A stretch of DNA of 5,262 bases from Actinomycetes bacterium. Its GTDB lineage: Bacteria > Actinomycetota > Actinomycetes > Mycobacteriales > Mycobacteriaceae. The position numbers and the translations under genes are program-made. The notes beneath the pieces were generated by a model. That model saw only the letters and a program-made list of their open reading frames with translations. It searched no databases and had not been told where the DNA came from. Positions 1-5,262 of the stretch are shown here, one piece after another. The stretch is from NCBI GenBank assembly GCA_022600695.1, contig JAHZJY010000209.1, forward strand, positions 1-5,262. Direction: 5' to 3'. Numbering within the stretch: position 1 is the stretch's first letter; every line of letters starts with the position of its first letter.

Positions 1-207
1 CTCGCGACACTGCTTGGTGGCGTCATCGTCGTCGAGGTGGTGTTCGCCTGGCCGGGGCTGGGACGACTGGTCTACAACGCCGTGGCGGCCCGTGACTACC
101 CGTTGATCCAGGGTGCGGTGTTGCTGATCGCGGCGCTGTTCCTGCTCATCAATCTGCTCGTCGATGTGCTCTACGCGGTGGTCGATCCGAGGATCCGCCT
201 CGCATGA
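1..207 (+). CDS. ABC importer permease, DppB/OppB-like (C-terminal 68 residues)
   Basis: This is the tail of an inner-membrane permease of the peptide/nickel ABC importer family; the rest lies left of the window. The frame is open from base 1 to TGA at 205-207. Visible are a short [14 protein letters not shown] block, a family hallmark that follows a membrane segment rich in V, L and I. Next comes '[15 protein letters not shown]', then the last hydrophobic helix (about residues 40-60 of the fragment) and the closing 'DPRIR' motif typical of DppB/OppB C-termini. The stop overlaps the start of the next permease (ATGA at 204-207), which implies one mRNA and coupled translation. It would form the transmembrane pore together with the DppC-like protein. 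The family call is firm. The substrate (di- or oligopeptide, or another small solute) cannot be read from this fragment. Confidence 0.93.
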   Translation, partial: LATLLGGVIVVEVVFAWPGLGRLVYNAVAARDYPLIQGAVLLIAALFLLINLLVDVLYAVVDPRIRLA

Positions 208-1121
208 CGGAAACGAGGCAAGGAGTCAGCCCGGCAAACCGCGACAGCATCAGGGTCACATCGTGGCGGCTGCTTGCGCTCAACCCGCTGACGTTGGTCA
301 GCGCAGTGGTTTTGGTGACTGTGGGAGTCGTCGCGGTGAGCGCGAAGTGGATCGCCCCATACGGCATCAACGACGTCGACGTCCCCAACGCCCTGCAGGC
401 GCCCAACGGCACGCACTGGTTTGGCACCGACGAATTGGGCCGCGACGTGTTGTCCCGCGTGCTGGTCGCGGTCCAGGCCTCGATGCGGATTGCCGTCACC
501 AGCGTCACGTTCGCGGTGGTGGTGGGGGTCATGGTGGGGGTGGTGGCTGGTTACTTTGCCGGCCGGAAGGGCGGCTGGCTTGACACCGTGCTGATGCGTG
601 TCGTCGACGTGATGTTCGCGTTCCCGGTGCTTCTGCTGGCACTCGCCATCGTCGCGATACTCGGCCCGGGGGTCGGTACGACGATCCTGGCGATCGGCAT
701 TGTGTACACGCCGATCTTCGCGCGCGTGGCCCGGGCCGGCACCCTGAGCGTGCGCACCGAACCCTACGTGGCGGTGTCGCGCGCAATGGGTTCCGGCGAC
801 CTGTACATCATCCGGCGGCACATACTGCCGAACATCTCCGGCCCGCTCATCGTGCAGACGTCGCTGTCACTGGCGTTCGCCATCCTGTCCGAGGCCGCCC
901 TGTCATTCCTCGGGCTGGGAATCCAGCCTCCCCAGCCCTCGCTGGGCCGAATGATCTTCGACTCGCAGGGCTTCGTGACGATGGCGTGGTGGATGGCAGT
1001 GTTCCCCGGCGTCGCGATCTTCGTTATCGTGCTCGCATTCAACCTTTTCGGCGACGGGCTTCGCGATGTGCTGGATCCCAAGCAGCGCAGCGCAATCGAG
1101 GCGCGCAGGCGGGAGCGGTGA
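204..1121 (+). CDS. ABC importer permease, DppC/OppC-like
   Basis: Second membrane subunit of the peptide-type importer, 305 residues, the usual size for the family. A first membrane helix spans about residues 29-47. The periplasmic-side signature '[15 protein letters not shown]' is at 71-85. Further hydrophobic segments lie near 96-118, 133-153, 157-174, 215-238 and 264-283. The cytoplasmic EAA loop that docks on the ATPase is at about 186-210 ([11 protein letters not shown]...HILPN, with the conserved Gly at 196). The C-terminal family motif '[14 protein letters not shown]' is at 280-293. The ATG at 204 overlaps the upstream stop. A weak purine-rich GAGGA stretch (189-193) sits about 10 nt before it, so coupling to the upstream gene probably helps initiation. 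The TGA overlaps the ATG of the ATPase gene. An Opp, Dpp or nickel-type substrate cannot be separated by sequence reading alone, so no symbol is given. Confidence 0.95.
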   Translation: MTETRQGVSPANRDSIRVTSWRLLALNPLTLVSAVVLVTVGVVAVSAKWIAPYGINDVDVPNALQAPNGTHWFGTDELGRDVLSRVLVAVQASMRIAVTSVTFAVVVGVMVGVVAGYFAGRKGGWLDTVLMRVVDVMFAFPVLLLALAIVAILGPGVGTTILAIGIVYTPIFARVARAGTLSVRTEPYVAVSRAMGSGDLYIIRRHILPNISGPLIVQTSLSLAFAILSEAALSFLGLGIQPPQPSLGRMIFDSQGFVTMAWWMAVFPGVAIFVIVLAFNLFGDGLRDVLDPKQRSAIEARRRER

Positions 1122-1123
1122 TG
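1111..1123 (+). promoter_or_regulatory. Ribosome binding site and TGATG junction deciding the ATPase start
   Basis: GGGAG at 1111-1115 lies 5 nt before ATG 1121-1123. This ATG shares its A with the permease stop TGA (1119-1121). The geometry favours termination-reinitiation coupling, and it fixes the ATPase start here rather than at the longer in-frame ATG at 986. Confidence 0.75.
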
Positions 1124-2740
1124 AGCTCGCAGCCCGTTCTGAGCGTGCAGGATCTCCGGGTGCGTATCGGGGGGAACACGATCGTCGACGGGGTGTCCTT
1201 CAGTGTCCGCCGGGAGGAGACGGTCGGCATCGTGGGTGAATCGGGTTCCGGTAAGTCGATGACGGTGCTCGCCGCAACCGGACTGCTGGATGCCCCGGGC
1301 GCTCGGGTGTCGGGCACGAGCACGCTCAACGGTCAGTCCGGCGAACCGGTGCAGCTGATCGGTGCCCGCCCGCGGGTGCTGCGTGGCGTTCACGGCGCGC
1401 GGATCGGTTTCGTCTTCCAGGACCCGGGGACCTCATTGAATCCGCTGCTGACCCTGGAACGTCAGATCACCGAATCCCTGGAGGCGCATCGCGGAATGAC
1501 GCGCCGGGATGCCGGCCGCCGAGCGCTGGAGCTGCTCGAGGCGGTCGGTCTACCGGATCCTGCGATTCGTCTGCACGCCTACCCGCATCAACTTTCGGGC
1601 GGGCAGCGGCAGCGGGTGATGATCGCGATCGCGCTGGCGTGCGACCCGGAGCTGTTGATCGCCGACGAGCCGACCACCGCACTGGACGTCACGACACAGG
1701 CGCAGATCATCGAGTTGGTGCGCGCGTTGCAGCACGATTTCGGGACCGCGGTGGTGTGGATCAGCCACGACCTCGGTGTGATCGGGCAAGTGGCGCAGGA
1801 TGTCACGGTGCTGCGCGCCGGCGCGGCCGTCGAGCAGGCGCCCATCATGAACCTGTTCGATCGGCCGCATGACGAGTACACCCGCGAGTTGCTGGCCGCA
1901 CGCCCGGTGATCGACGGTTCCGGGCCACCGGCAGTGGTCCACGCGGAGCCGCTGCTGACGGTCGACGGCCTCGATGTGCGGTTCGCGGTGTCCACACCGG
2001 TGGGCCGCTCGACCGTACACGCGGTCAGGAACGTTTCGTTTCGGATTCGCCGCGCGACGACGCTGGGTCTGGTGGGCGAATCCGGTTCGGGGAAGTCCAG
2101 TGTGGCGGCAGCGCTGACCGGACTGGCAAGGCCCGATGCAGGCGCTGCGACACTTGACGGCACCGACATTCTCAATGCGAAGGGCGCCACCAGGAAGACG
2201 CTGCGCCGCCGTATCGGCCTGGTGTTCCAGGATCCGTTCTCATCCCTGAATCCCCGCGCCCGGGTGGACGTCTCGATCTCCGAGCCGCTGAGAGTGCACG
2301 GGCTGGTGAAGGGTGCCCCGGCGCGGCGCGACCGTGTCGCCGAACTACTCGATCTCGTCGGTCTGCCGAGCGCCTTCGCCAAGAGGTACCCTCACGAGCT
2401 CTCGGGCGGGCAGCGTCAGCGGGTGAGCATCGCCCGCGCGCTGGCCGCCCAGCCCGACCTCCTCATCCTCGATGAGGCGACCGCGTCACTGGATGTGTCG
2501 GTGCAGGCGCGTGTTCTGGAGTTGCTGTCCCGGCTGCAACGCGAACTCGGATTGACCTACCTGCTGATCGGTCATGACCTTGCCGTGATCCGACAGCTGA
2601 GCCACGACGTGCTGGTGATGCGCGACGGTGCCGTCGTCGAGAATCGGCCGGCGGACGAGCTGTTCGCCGCCCCCGCGCAGCAGTACACCCGCGACCTGCT
2701 GGCGGCAGTTCCCCCGATGGAGCCACGCGCTGTTGGGTGA
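1121..2740 (+). CDS. ABC importer ATPase with two fused nucleotide-binding domains (DppD-DppF / OppD-OppF-like)
   Basis: Cytoplasmic energy-coupling subunit of 539 residues that hydrolyses ATP to drive the two adjacent permeases. It is a tandem fusion of the two ATPases that are separate in enteric bacteria; M. tuberculosis DppD and OppD have the same design. Domain 1: Walker A GESGSGKS 39-46, Q-loop Gln100, LSGGQ 158-162, Walker B LLIADE 178-183, switch His216. A linker at about 250-276 contains the HDEYTRELLAA motif. Domain 2: Walker A 319-326, Gln370, LSGGQ 427-431, Walker B LLILDE 447-452, His485, closing YTRDLLAAVP. All catalytic motifs look intact in both halves. The ATG at 1121 is chosen over in-frame ATG 986 because it has GGGAG at 1111-1115 and forms a TGATG overlap; ATG 986 lies deep inside the permease gene. 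Domain 2 reads DEATASLD where DEPTSALD is usual. The whole protein has a single cysteine (174), so it lacks the C-terminal cysteine cluster common in this family. Confidence 0.95.
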   Translation: MSSQPVLSVQDLRVRIGGNTIVDGVSFSVRREETVGIVGESGSGKSMTVLAATGLLDAPGARVSGTSTLNGQSGEPVQLIGARPRVLRGVHGARIGFVFQDPGTSLNPLLTLERQITESLEAHRGMTRRDAGRRALELLEAVGLPDPAIRLHAYPHQLSGGQRQRVMIAIALACDPELLIADEPTTALDVTTQAQIIELVRALQHDFGTAVVWISHDLGVIGQVAQDVTVLRAGAAVEQAPIMNLFDRPHDEYTRELLAARPVIDGSGPPAVVHAEPLLTVDGLDVRFAVSTPVGRSTVHAVRNVSFRIRRATTLGLVGESGSGKSSVAAALTGLARPDAGAATLDGTDILNAKGATRKTLRRRIGLVFQDPFSSLNPRARVDVSISEPLRVHGLVKGAPARRDRVAELLDLVGLPSAFAKRYPHELSGGQRQRVSIARALAAQPDLLILDEATASLDVSVQARVLELLSRLQRELGLTYLLIGHDLAVIRQLSHDVLVMRDGAVVENRPADELFAAPAQQYTRDLLAAVPPMEPRAVG

Positions 2741-2890
2741 TCGACGCTTCGACCCTGAGAAAGTTGTGAGTCACATGCTCCTGCGTAGGGGTGGATGACG
2801 TTGTGGCGCAGAGAATTATCAAGTCCGAGAGTAAGTCGAAGGCGTGTGGTCACTCCTCCGCTGAGGCATACGGGAGAGCTGTCAACGGGC

Positions 2891-2905
2891 TAACATCGTG
2901 TGGTG
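2891..2905 (+). promoter_or_regulatory. Candidate SigA-type -10 element for the cutinase gene, with predicted leaderless start
   Basis: TAACAT at 2891-2896 fits the mycobacterial -10 pattern TANNNT. Counting the usual six bases from the hexamer puts +1 at G2903, the first base of the in-frame GTG 2903-2905. I see no convincing -35 (17-18 bp upstream reads ATACGG or CATACG), but -35 conservation is weak in mycobacteria. No Shine-Dalgarno lies at the normal distance; the nearest is GGGAG at 2872-2876, more than 20 nt from the start. The in-frame TAA at 2891-2893 rules out any start further upstream. The rest of the 159-bp spacer 2741-2890 shows no gene and no strong terminator hairpin to me. 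Confidence 0.5.
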
Positions 2906-3619
2906 CGCATTTATCGTGACAGCAAATCCCGTCGGCTCGCAATCAGGAGGCATGGTTCTCGGGTTGCCCGCCGGACCTCCTCCGCCGCGGCGATCGTCCT
3001 GATGGCTGCGGCGCTTCTGCTCGCGCCCGCCGCAACGCAATCGGGGCTGGGTACTCCGTCCGCGCACGCCGCGGGCTGCCCGGATATCGAGGTGGTGTTC
3101 GCCCGCGGCACAGACGAGCCGCCGGGTATCGGCCGGGTCGGGCAGGCGTTCGTCGACTCGCTGCGGGGTCGGGTCGGCGGCCGGTCAGTCGGCGTCTACG
3201 CCGTCGTCTATCCCGCGACGTATGACTTCCTTGCCGCAGGCGGTGGCGCCAACAACGCGAGCGGCCACATTCAGTACATGGTGAACACCTGCCCGAACAC
3301 CAGGCTGGTGCTCGGCGGCTACTCCCAGGGTGCCGCGGTGATCGACATCATCGCCGCGGTGCCGTTCCCCGCCATCGGGTTCGACGCGCCGCTGCCACCC
3401 AACGTGCCCCAACACGTCGCCGCGATCGCCGTGTTCGGCAACCCGTCAGCCAAGATCGGCCTGCCCCTGACCGTCAGCCCGGTGTGGGGTGCGGTGACCA
3501 TCGATCTCTGCGAACCGGGCGACCCGATCTGTTCTGACGGCAACAACTTCGAGGCGCACAGGGGGTACGTCCCGGGAATGACGAGTCAGGCGGCCGCCTT
3601 CGTGGCGAGTCGGCTGTAG
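2903..3619 (+). CDS. Secreted cutinase-family serine esterase (cutinase-like protein)
   Basis: Exported alpha/beta hydrolase of the cutinase family. Known mycobacterial members hydrolyse esters of fatty acids, and some act as phospholipases; the substrate here is unknown. With Met1 at GTG 2903 the protein has 238 residues. A long Arg/Lys-rich n-region (about 1-27) precedes a hydrophobic stretch (about 28-45) and a likely signal peptidase site after AHA at 54-56, leaving a mature start near AGCPD. Catalytic motifs follow the family order: GGYSQG with nucleophile Ser141, [10 protein letters not shown] with Asp207, and EAHRGYVPG with His219. Cys59-Cys130 and Cys203-Cys210 are the expected disulfides. 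'[20 protein letters not shown]' near 66-85 is a strong mycobacterial cutinase signature and, from memory, resembles M. tuberculosis Cut3/Cut4. There is no C-terminal extension; it ends shortly after the domain. The start could also be the adjacent GTG at 2900. A promoter of its own separates it from the importer operon. Stop TAG 3617-3619. Confidence 0.93.
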   Translation: MRIYRDSKSRRLAIRRHGSRVARRTSSAAAIVLMAAALLLAPAATQSGLGTPSAHAAGCPDIEVVFARGTDEPPGIGRVGQAFVDSLRGRVGGRSVGVYAVVYPATYDFLAAGGGANNASGHIQYMVNTCPNTRLVLGGYSQGAAVIDIIAAVPFPAIGFDAPLPPNVPQHVAAIAVFGNPSAKIGLPLTVSPVWGAVTIDLCEPGDPICSDGNNFEAHRGYVPGMTSQAAAFVASRL

Positions 3620-3653
3620 ATCGCATTTGCTACGCAACGGCTCCACTTGTCGC

Positions 3654-3838
3654 ACGGCTGAGGTGGCGTCGCGCGACTTGCGTAACGACGTGGCCGGCGT
3701 GCTGCGCCGGGTCGAGGCCGGGGAAGTCATCACGATCACGGTGAAAGGTGAGCCGGTGGCCGGCACACCGCTGCCGGGTCCAGTCGGCGGCGCTCGGTGC
3801 TGGCCGGTGACACCACCGACAATGTTCGACCGATTCAA
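3654..3838 (+). pseudogene. Decayed VapB-type antitoxin (Phd/YefM-like), frameshifted and internally deleted
   Basis: Codons 3657-3761 read AEVASRDLRNDVAGVLRR followed by VEAGEVITITVKGEPVA. This is the N-terminal, DNA-binding half of Phd/YefM-fold VapB antitoxins; from memory it closely matches M. tuberculosis VapB5 (MSEVASRELRND...). The match then breaks. In another frame, 3785-3838 reads RRRSVLAGDTTDNVRPIQ, which resembles the C-terminal tail of the same antitoxins (VLAGDTT..., ending PI-R/Q). The central region expected between them, roughly 25 residues that wrap the toxin, is missing. The codon where Met is expected is ACG (3654-3656). GTG 3663 or TTG 3627 could still start translation, but the product would run out of frame into unrelated sequence. 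No PIN-domain VapC follows: the frame after 3838 has no acidic PIN motifs and ends at 3908-3910. The pattern is that of an orphan relic. The alignment is from memory and was not computed. Confidence 0.75.
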
Positions 3839-3873
3839 TACTCTCCAGTTCGACAGGCCCGGCCGGCAGTATT

Positions 3874-3898
3874 CCGGCGCGGTGAAGACCGTCTCCGG
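3874..3898. terminator. Possible bidirectional hairpin between convergent transcripts
   Basis: CCGG 3874-3877 can pair with CCGG 3895-3898, and CGGT 3880-3883 with ACCG 3888-3891 around a GAAG loop, separated by a small internal loop. It lies between the plus-strand cutinase/relic and the stop of the minus-strand DUF302 gene (3907), where a terminator is expected. A second short repeat, TCCGG-CCA-CCGGA (3894-3906), abuts that stop. Neither has a U-tract. The stems are short and the DNA is GC-rich, so chance is a serious alternative. Confidence 0.25.
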
Positions 3899-3906
3899 CC
3901 ACCGGA

Positions 3907-4323
3907 CTAAGTGGGCTGTCCACCCGGGACGCTCAACGCGTCGATCGCGGCGCGGAGTTTGGCGGCGACCTCGTCGGCGACCTCCTGCAATGCGTCGTCG
4001 CCACTGACCTCCACGAGCACTTGCGGATCCATGGCTTCCACAAGCACCGAGGAGTCATCGGCAGGGTCGGCGCGAACGACGACATTGCATGGAAGTAATA
4101 GCCCGATCTGCCGATCGGCCGTCACGGCACGGTGGGCGAGTGGCGGATTGCACGCGCCGAGGATCAGGTAATCCTCCATGTCCTGGCCGATCTTGGCTTT
4201 CAGGGTGGCCTTCATATCGATCTCGGTGAGGACGCCGAAACCCTGACCTGCCAAGGCCTCGCGGGTTCGAGCCACCGCGTCGGTAAACGAGCTCTGCAAG
4301 GACGTGGATATGGCGATGTTCAT
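3907..4323 (-). CDS. DUF302 domain protein
   Basis: A 138-residue, probably cytoplasmic protein of the DUF302 family, whose biochemical role is not established. Family landmarks read in order. FGVLTEIDMKATLKAKIG is at about 29-46. A Tyr-x-Ile-Leu-Gly-Ala-Cys-Asn-Pro block is at 52-60 (Cys58), followed by AHRAV at 63-67. IGLLLPCNVVV is at 73-83 (Cys79). Both cysteines sit in conserved family positions. There is no signal peptide or membrane helix, and the C-terminus (111-130) is a predicted amphipathic helix. The ATG at 4323 is chosen because AAGGAG (complement of 4329-4334) lies 5 nt upstream. An in-frame ATG at 4371 would add 16 residues but has no ribosome binding site and falls in the tandem repeat. 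It lies 68 bp downstream of the SDR gene on the same strand, so co-transcription is likely. The stop is TAG at 3909-3907. Confidence 0.92.
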   Translation of the reverse strand: MNIAISTSLQSSFTDAVARTREALAGQGFGVLTEIDMKATLKAKIGQDMEDYLILGACNPPLAHRAVTADRQIGLLLPCNVVVRADPADDSSVLVEAMDPQVLVEVSGDDALQEVADEVAAKLRAAIDALSVPGGQPT

Positions 4324-4328
4324 GGGAT

Positions 4329-4334
4329 CTCCTT
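4329..4334 (-). promoter_or_regulatory. Strong Shine-Dalgarno fixing the DUF302 start
   Basis: The complement of 4329-4334 reads AAGGAG, 5 nt before ATG 4323. It is the best ribosome binding site in the window and decides the start against ATG 4371. Confidence 0.85.
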
Positions 4335-4349
4335 CCATGCTCCAAGTCT

Positions 4350-4366
4350 GGCACTTCCACTGTGCC
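4350..4366. repeat. Short inverted repeat GGCAC-N7-GTGCC in the DUF302 leader
   Basis: A perfect 5-bp stem with a 7-base loop lies 27 bp upstream of the DUF302 ATG. It could be a small RNA hairpin or a protein-binding half-site pair. At this length and GC content it may also be coincidence. Confidence 0.25.
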
Positions 4367-4396
4367 GCCATGCCGTCAATCCGTCATGCCGTCAGG
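4365..4396. repeat. Four-unit 8-bp tandem repeat spanning the SDR stop codon
   Basis: Plus-strand units are CCGCCATG, CCGTCAAT, CCGTCATG and CCGTCAGG, at 4365, 4373, 4381 and 4389. Three share CCGTCA exactly and the first differs by one base. On the coding (minus) strand each of the three gives TGACGG. The SDR stop TGA is the one at 4394-4392, and because the period is 8, the TGA triplets fall in all three reading frames. Confidence 0.7.
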
Positions 4397-5168
4397 ACCG
4401 CATCGAGGCCATCACTCGGCTGACGATCATGGACCGCATCCGTCGGGGGAGCGCTGACAGGGACAGGGTGAGAAACTTTGCCCGCGTTCCGGGCACCACC
4501 GTCACCCGCCTGCCGAGACCGGACCACGCGGCGCCGGTCACGACCGCCGGTGTGGTCGCGGATTTCATGCTCAAGCCGGCGCGGGCGGCGAAGCCGGTGT
4601 GCACCGGTCCCGGGGCGACGCACAGCACATCGACACCGAGTGGCTTCAGTTCGCCATGCAGTCCCTCGGCCAGGGTCTGGACGTAGGCCTTGGTGGCGGC
4701 ATAGTTGGCTTCACCGGGAACGCCCTGCCAGCCCAGGATGGAGCCGAACAGGATGATCCCGCCGCGTCCCCGGGCGGTCATGCGCCGGGCCAGGACATGG
4801 GAAAGCTGGGTGACGGCGGTGATGTTGAGCGCCACCATGTCCAGTTCGTCGCCGACCGCCGAGGCGGTGAAAGGTTTCGTGGTGGCGAAGCCGGCCGCCA
4901 GCACGGCCAGGCCGATGTCGACGGCATCCACGGCTGCGATCAGCGCCTCCAGACCCTGCGGGGTGCTCAGGTCGGCGGCAACCGCCCGGGTCTGAACGTT
5001 GTTGTCCCGCTCGATGTTTTGGGCCAGGGCGCGCAGCTTGTCCTCGCTGCGGGCGGCCAGTACCACGTTGAGGCCGTCGGCGGCCGCGCGGCGGGCCATC
5101 GCCTCGCCGATACCGTCACTGGCGCCGGTAACCAGTGCCCACGGACCATAGTGCCGGGGGTCTCTCAT
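4392..5168 (-). CDS. Short-chain dehydrogenase/reductase (SDR family NAD(P)-dependent oxidoreductase)
   Basis: Cytoplasmic Rossmann-fold oxidoreductase of 258 residues, normal for classical SDRs; its carbonyl or alcohol substrate is unknown. The cofactor motif TGASDGIG is at 14-21. LAAR at 37-40 puts Arg40 after the second strand, which suggests NADPH preference. DL at 66-67 contacts the adenine in this family. The usual NNAG is replaced by LAAGF (90-94). Catalytic residues are Asn115, Ser143, Tyr156 and Lys160 (YAATK at 156-160). PGPVHTG at 186-192 is the nicotinamide-side loop. The C-terminal 30 residues are basic and Met/Leu/Ser-rich (LTLSLSALPRRMRSM), possibly a membrane-associating tail as in DltE/ketoacyl-reductase-like SDRs; this is inference. 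ATG 5168 is chosen over in-frame ATG 5252 because it has GGAG (complement of 5176-5179) 7 nt upstream, overlaps the preceding gene by ATGA, and begins at the normal distance from the glycine motif. It is part of the minus-strand unit with the upstream membrane protein and DUF302. Confidence 0.93.
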   Translation of the reverse strand: MRDPRHYGPWALVTGASDGIGEAMARRAAADGLNVVLAARSEDKLRALAQNIERDNNVQTRAVAADLSTPQGLEALIAAVDAVDIGLAVLAAGFATTKPFTASAVGDELDMVALNITAVTQLSHVLARRMTARGRGGIILFGSILGWQGVPGEANYAATKAYVQTLAEGLHGELKPLGVDVLCVAPGPVHTGFAARAGLSMKSATTPAVVTGAAWSGLGRRVTVVPGTRAKFLTLSLSALPRRMRSMIVSRVMASMRS

Positions 5169-5262
5169 CGCTTTTCTCCGATCGGGTGTGCGGGAAGGAC
5201 GGCCAGGACGAAGAGCGCGCCGGCCAGGCAGATCGCTGCCGCGGTCAGGCATCCGGCGTTCA
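5165..5262 (-). CDS. Membrane protein, C-terminal 31 residues (possibly an MFS-type transporter)
   Basis: The minus-strand frame entering from the right edge is open to TGA at 5167-5165 and overlaps the SDR start by ATGA. It encodes 31 full codons: a hydrophobic helix of about 20 residues (CLTAAAICLAGALFVLAVLP) and then a short charged tail, AHPIGEKR. A last membrane helix followed by a short polar tail is typical of major facilitator transporters, but other membrane proteins end this way too. The translational coupling with the SDR supports it as a real gene end rather than chance. The family call is tentative because only the tail is visible. Confidence 0.65.
   Translation of the reverse strand, partial: NAGCLTAAAICLAGALFVLAVLPAHPIGEKR

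Noticed and set aside
986..1120. Possible 45-residue N-terminal extension of the ATPase from ATG 986
   Set aside because: It overlaps the conserved C-terminus of the permease in another frame, has no ribosome binding site, and adds no ABC-family sequence; ATG 1121 has GGGAG and a TGATG junction.
2791..2919. Small 42-codon plus-strand frame in the spacer before the cutinase gene (GTG 2791 to TGA 2919)
   Set aside because: It has only a poor purine stretch before the GTG, no recognisable motif and codon composition unlike the neighbours, and it runs over the cutinase start in a different frame.
2927..2953. Twin-arginine export motif (SRRLAIRR) in the cutinase leader
   Set aside because: The arginine pair lies about 16 residues before the hydrophobic core and lacks the usual F-L-K context; known cutinases with disulfides fit Sec export.
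3620..3653. Terminator for the cutinase gene
   Set aside because: Only a 4-bp stem (TTGC-TAC-GCAA at 3627-3637) is visible with no U-tract, which is too weak to call.
4132..4686. Long plus-strand open frame opposite the DUF302 and SDR genes
   Set aside because: It is the antisense shadow of two well-supported minus-strand genes; its translation has no family motif and high-GC DNA readily gives such frames.
5169..5252. 28-residue N-terminal extension of the SDR from ATG 5252
   Set aside because: The extension is Arg/Pro-rich, lies over the membrane-helix frame of the upstream gene, and would place the glycine motif far too late for a classical SDR.
1..5262. CRISPR array, tRNA/rRNA gene, insertion sequence or attachment site
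   Set aside because: I saw no regularly spaced long repeats, no tRNA-like cloverleaf or rRNA sequence, and no transposase motifs or terminal inverted repeats.

Overview
The window reads as chromosomal DNA of a mycobacterium, most likely an environmental or fast-growing Mycobacterium/Mycolicibacterium-type actinobacterium. The evidence is high GC with strong GC3 bias, a secreted cutinase-like protein of the type found in mycobacteria, a peptide-type ABC importer with both ATPases fused into one chain (as in M. tuberculosis Dpp and Opp), and the remains of a VapB-type antitoxin. I cannot name the species.

Layout. Positions 1-2740 (+) hold the end of an oligopeptide/dipeptide-type ABC importer operon: the C-terminus of a DppB-like permease, a complete DppC-like permease and a 539-residue double ATPase. 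The three genes overlap by ATGA and TGATG junctions. The substrate-binding lipoprotein and most of the first permease lie left of the window. Positions 2741-2899 form a spacer with a good -10 hexamer placed so that a leaderless transcript would begin exactly on a GTG of the next gene. Positions 2903-3619 (+) encode an exported serine esterase of the cutinase family with an intact Ser/Asp/His triad and four cysteines. Positions 3654-3838 (+) carry a broken VapB-like antitoxin: its N-terminal DNA-binding part and its C-terminal tail are in different frames, the middle is missing, the expected start codon is ACG, and no toxin gene follows.

From 3907 to the right edge everything is on the minus strand. 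In transcription order there is the C-terminal end of a membrane protein (probably an MFS-type transporter), a 258-residue short-chain dehydrogenase/reductase overlapping it by ATGA, and, after a 68-bp gap, a 138-residue DUF302 protein with a strong ribosome binding site. These three probably form one operon. The 68-bp gap begins in a four-unit 8-bp tandem repeat that also contains the SDR stop codon.

Working together. The importer takes up short peptides or similar small solutes. The cutinase would hydrolyse lipid esters outside the cell. The SDR and DUF302 genes appear to be a separate oxidoreductase/unknown-function unit whose substrate cannot be told from the sequence. I do not see a clear undescribed system. 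The points most worth checking are the decayed antitoxin, the predicted leaderless cutinase mRNA, the ATPase that lacks the cysteines usual in its family, and the tandem repeat at the SDR/DUF302 junction.
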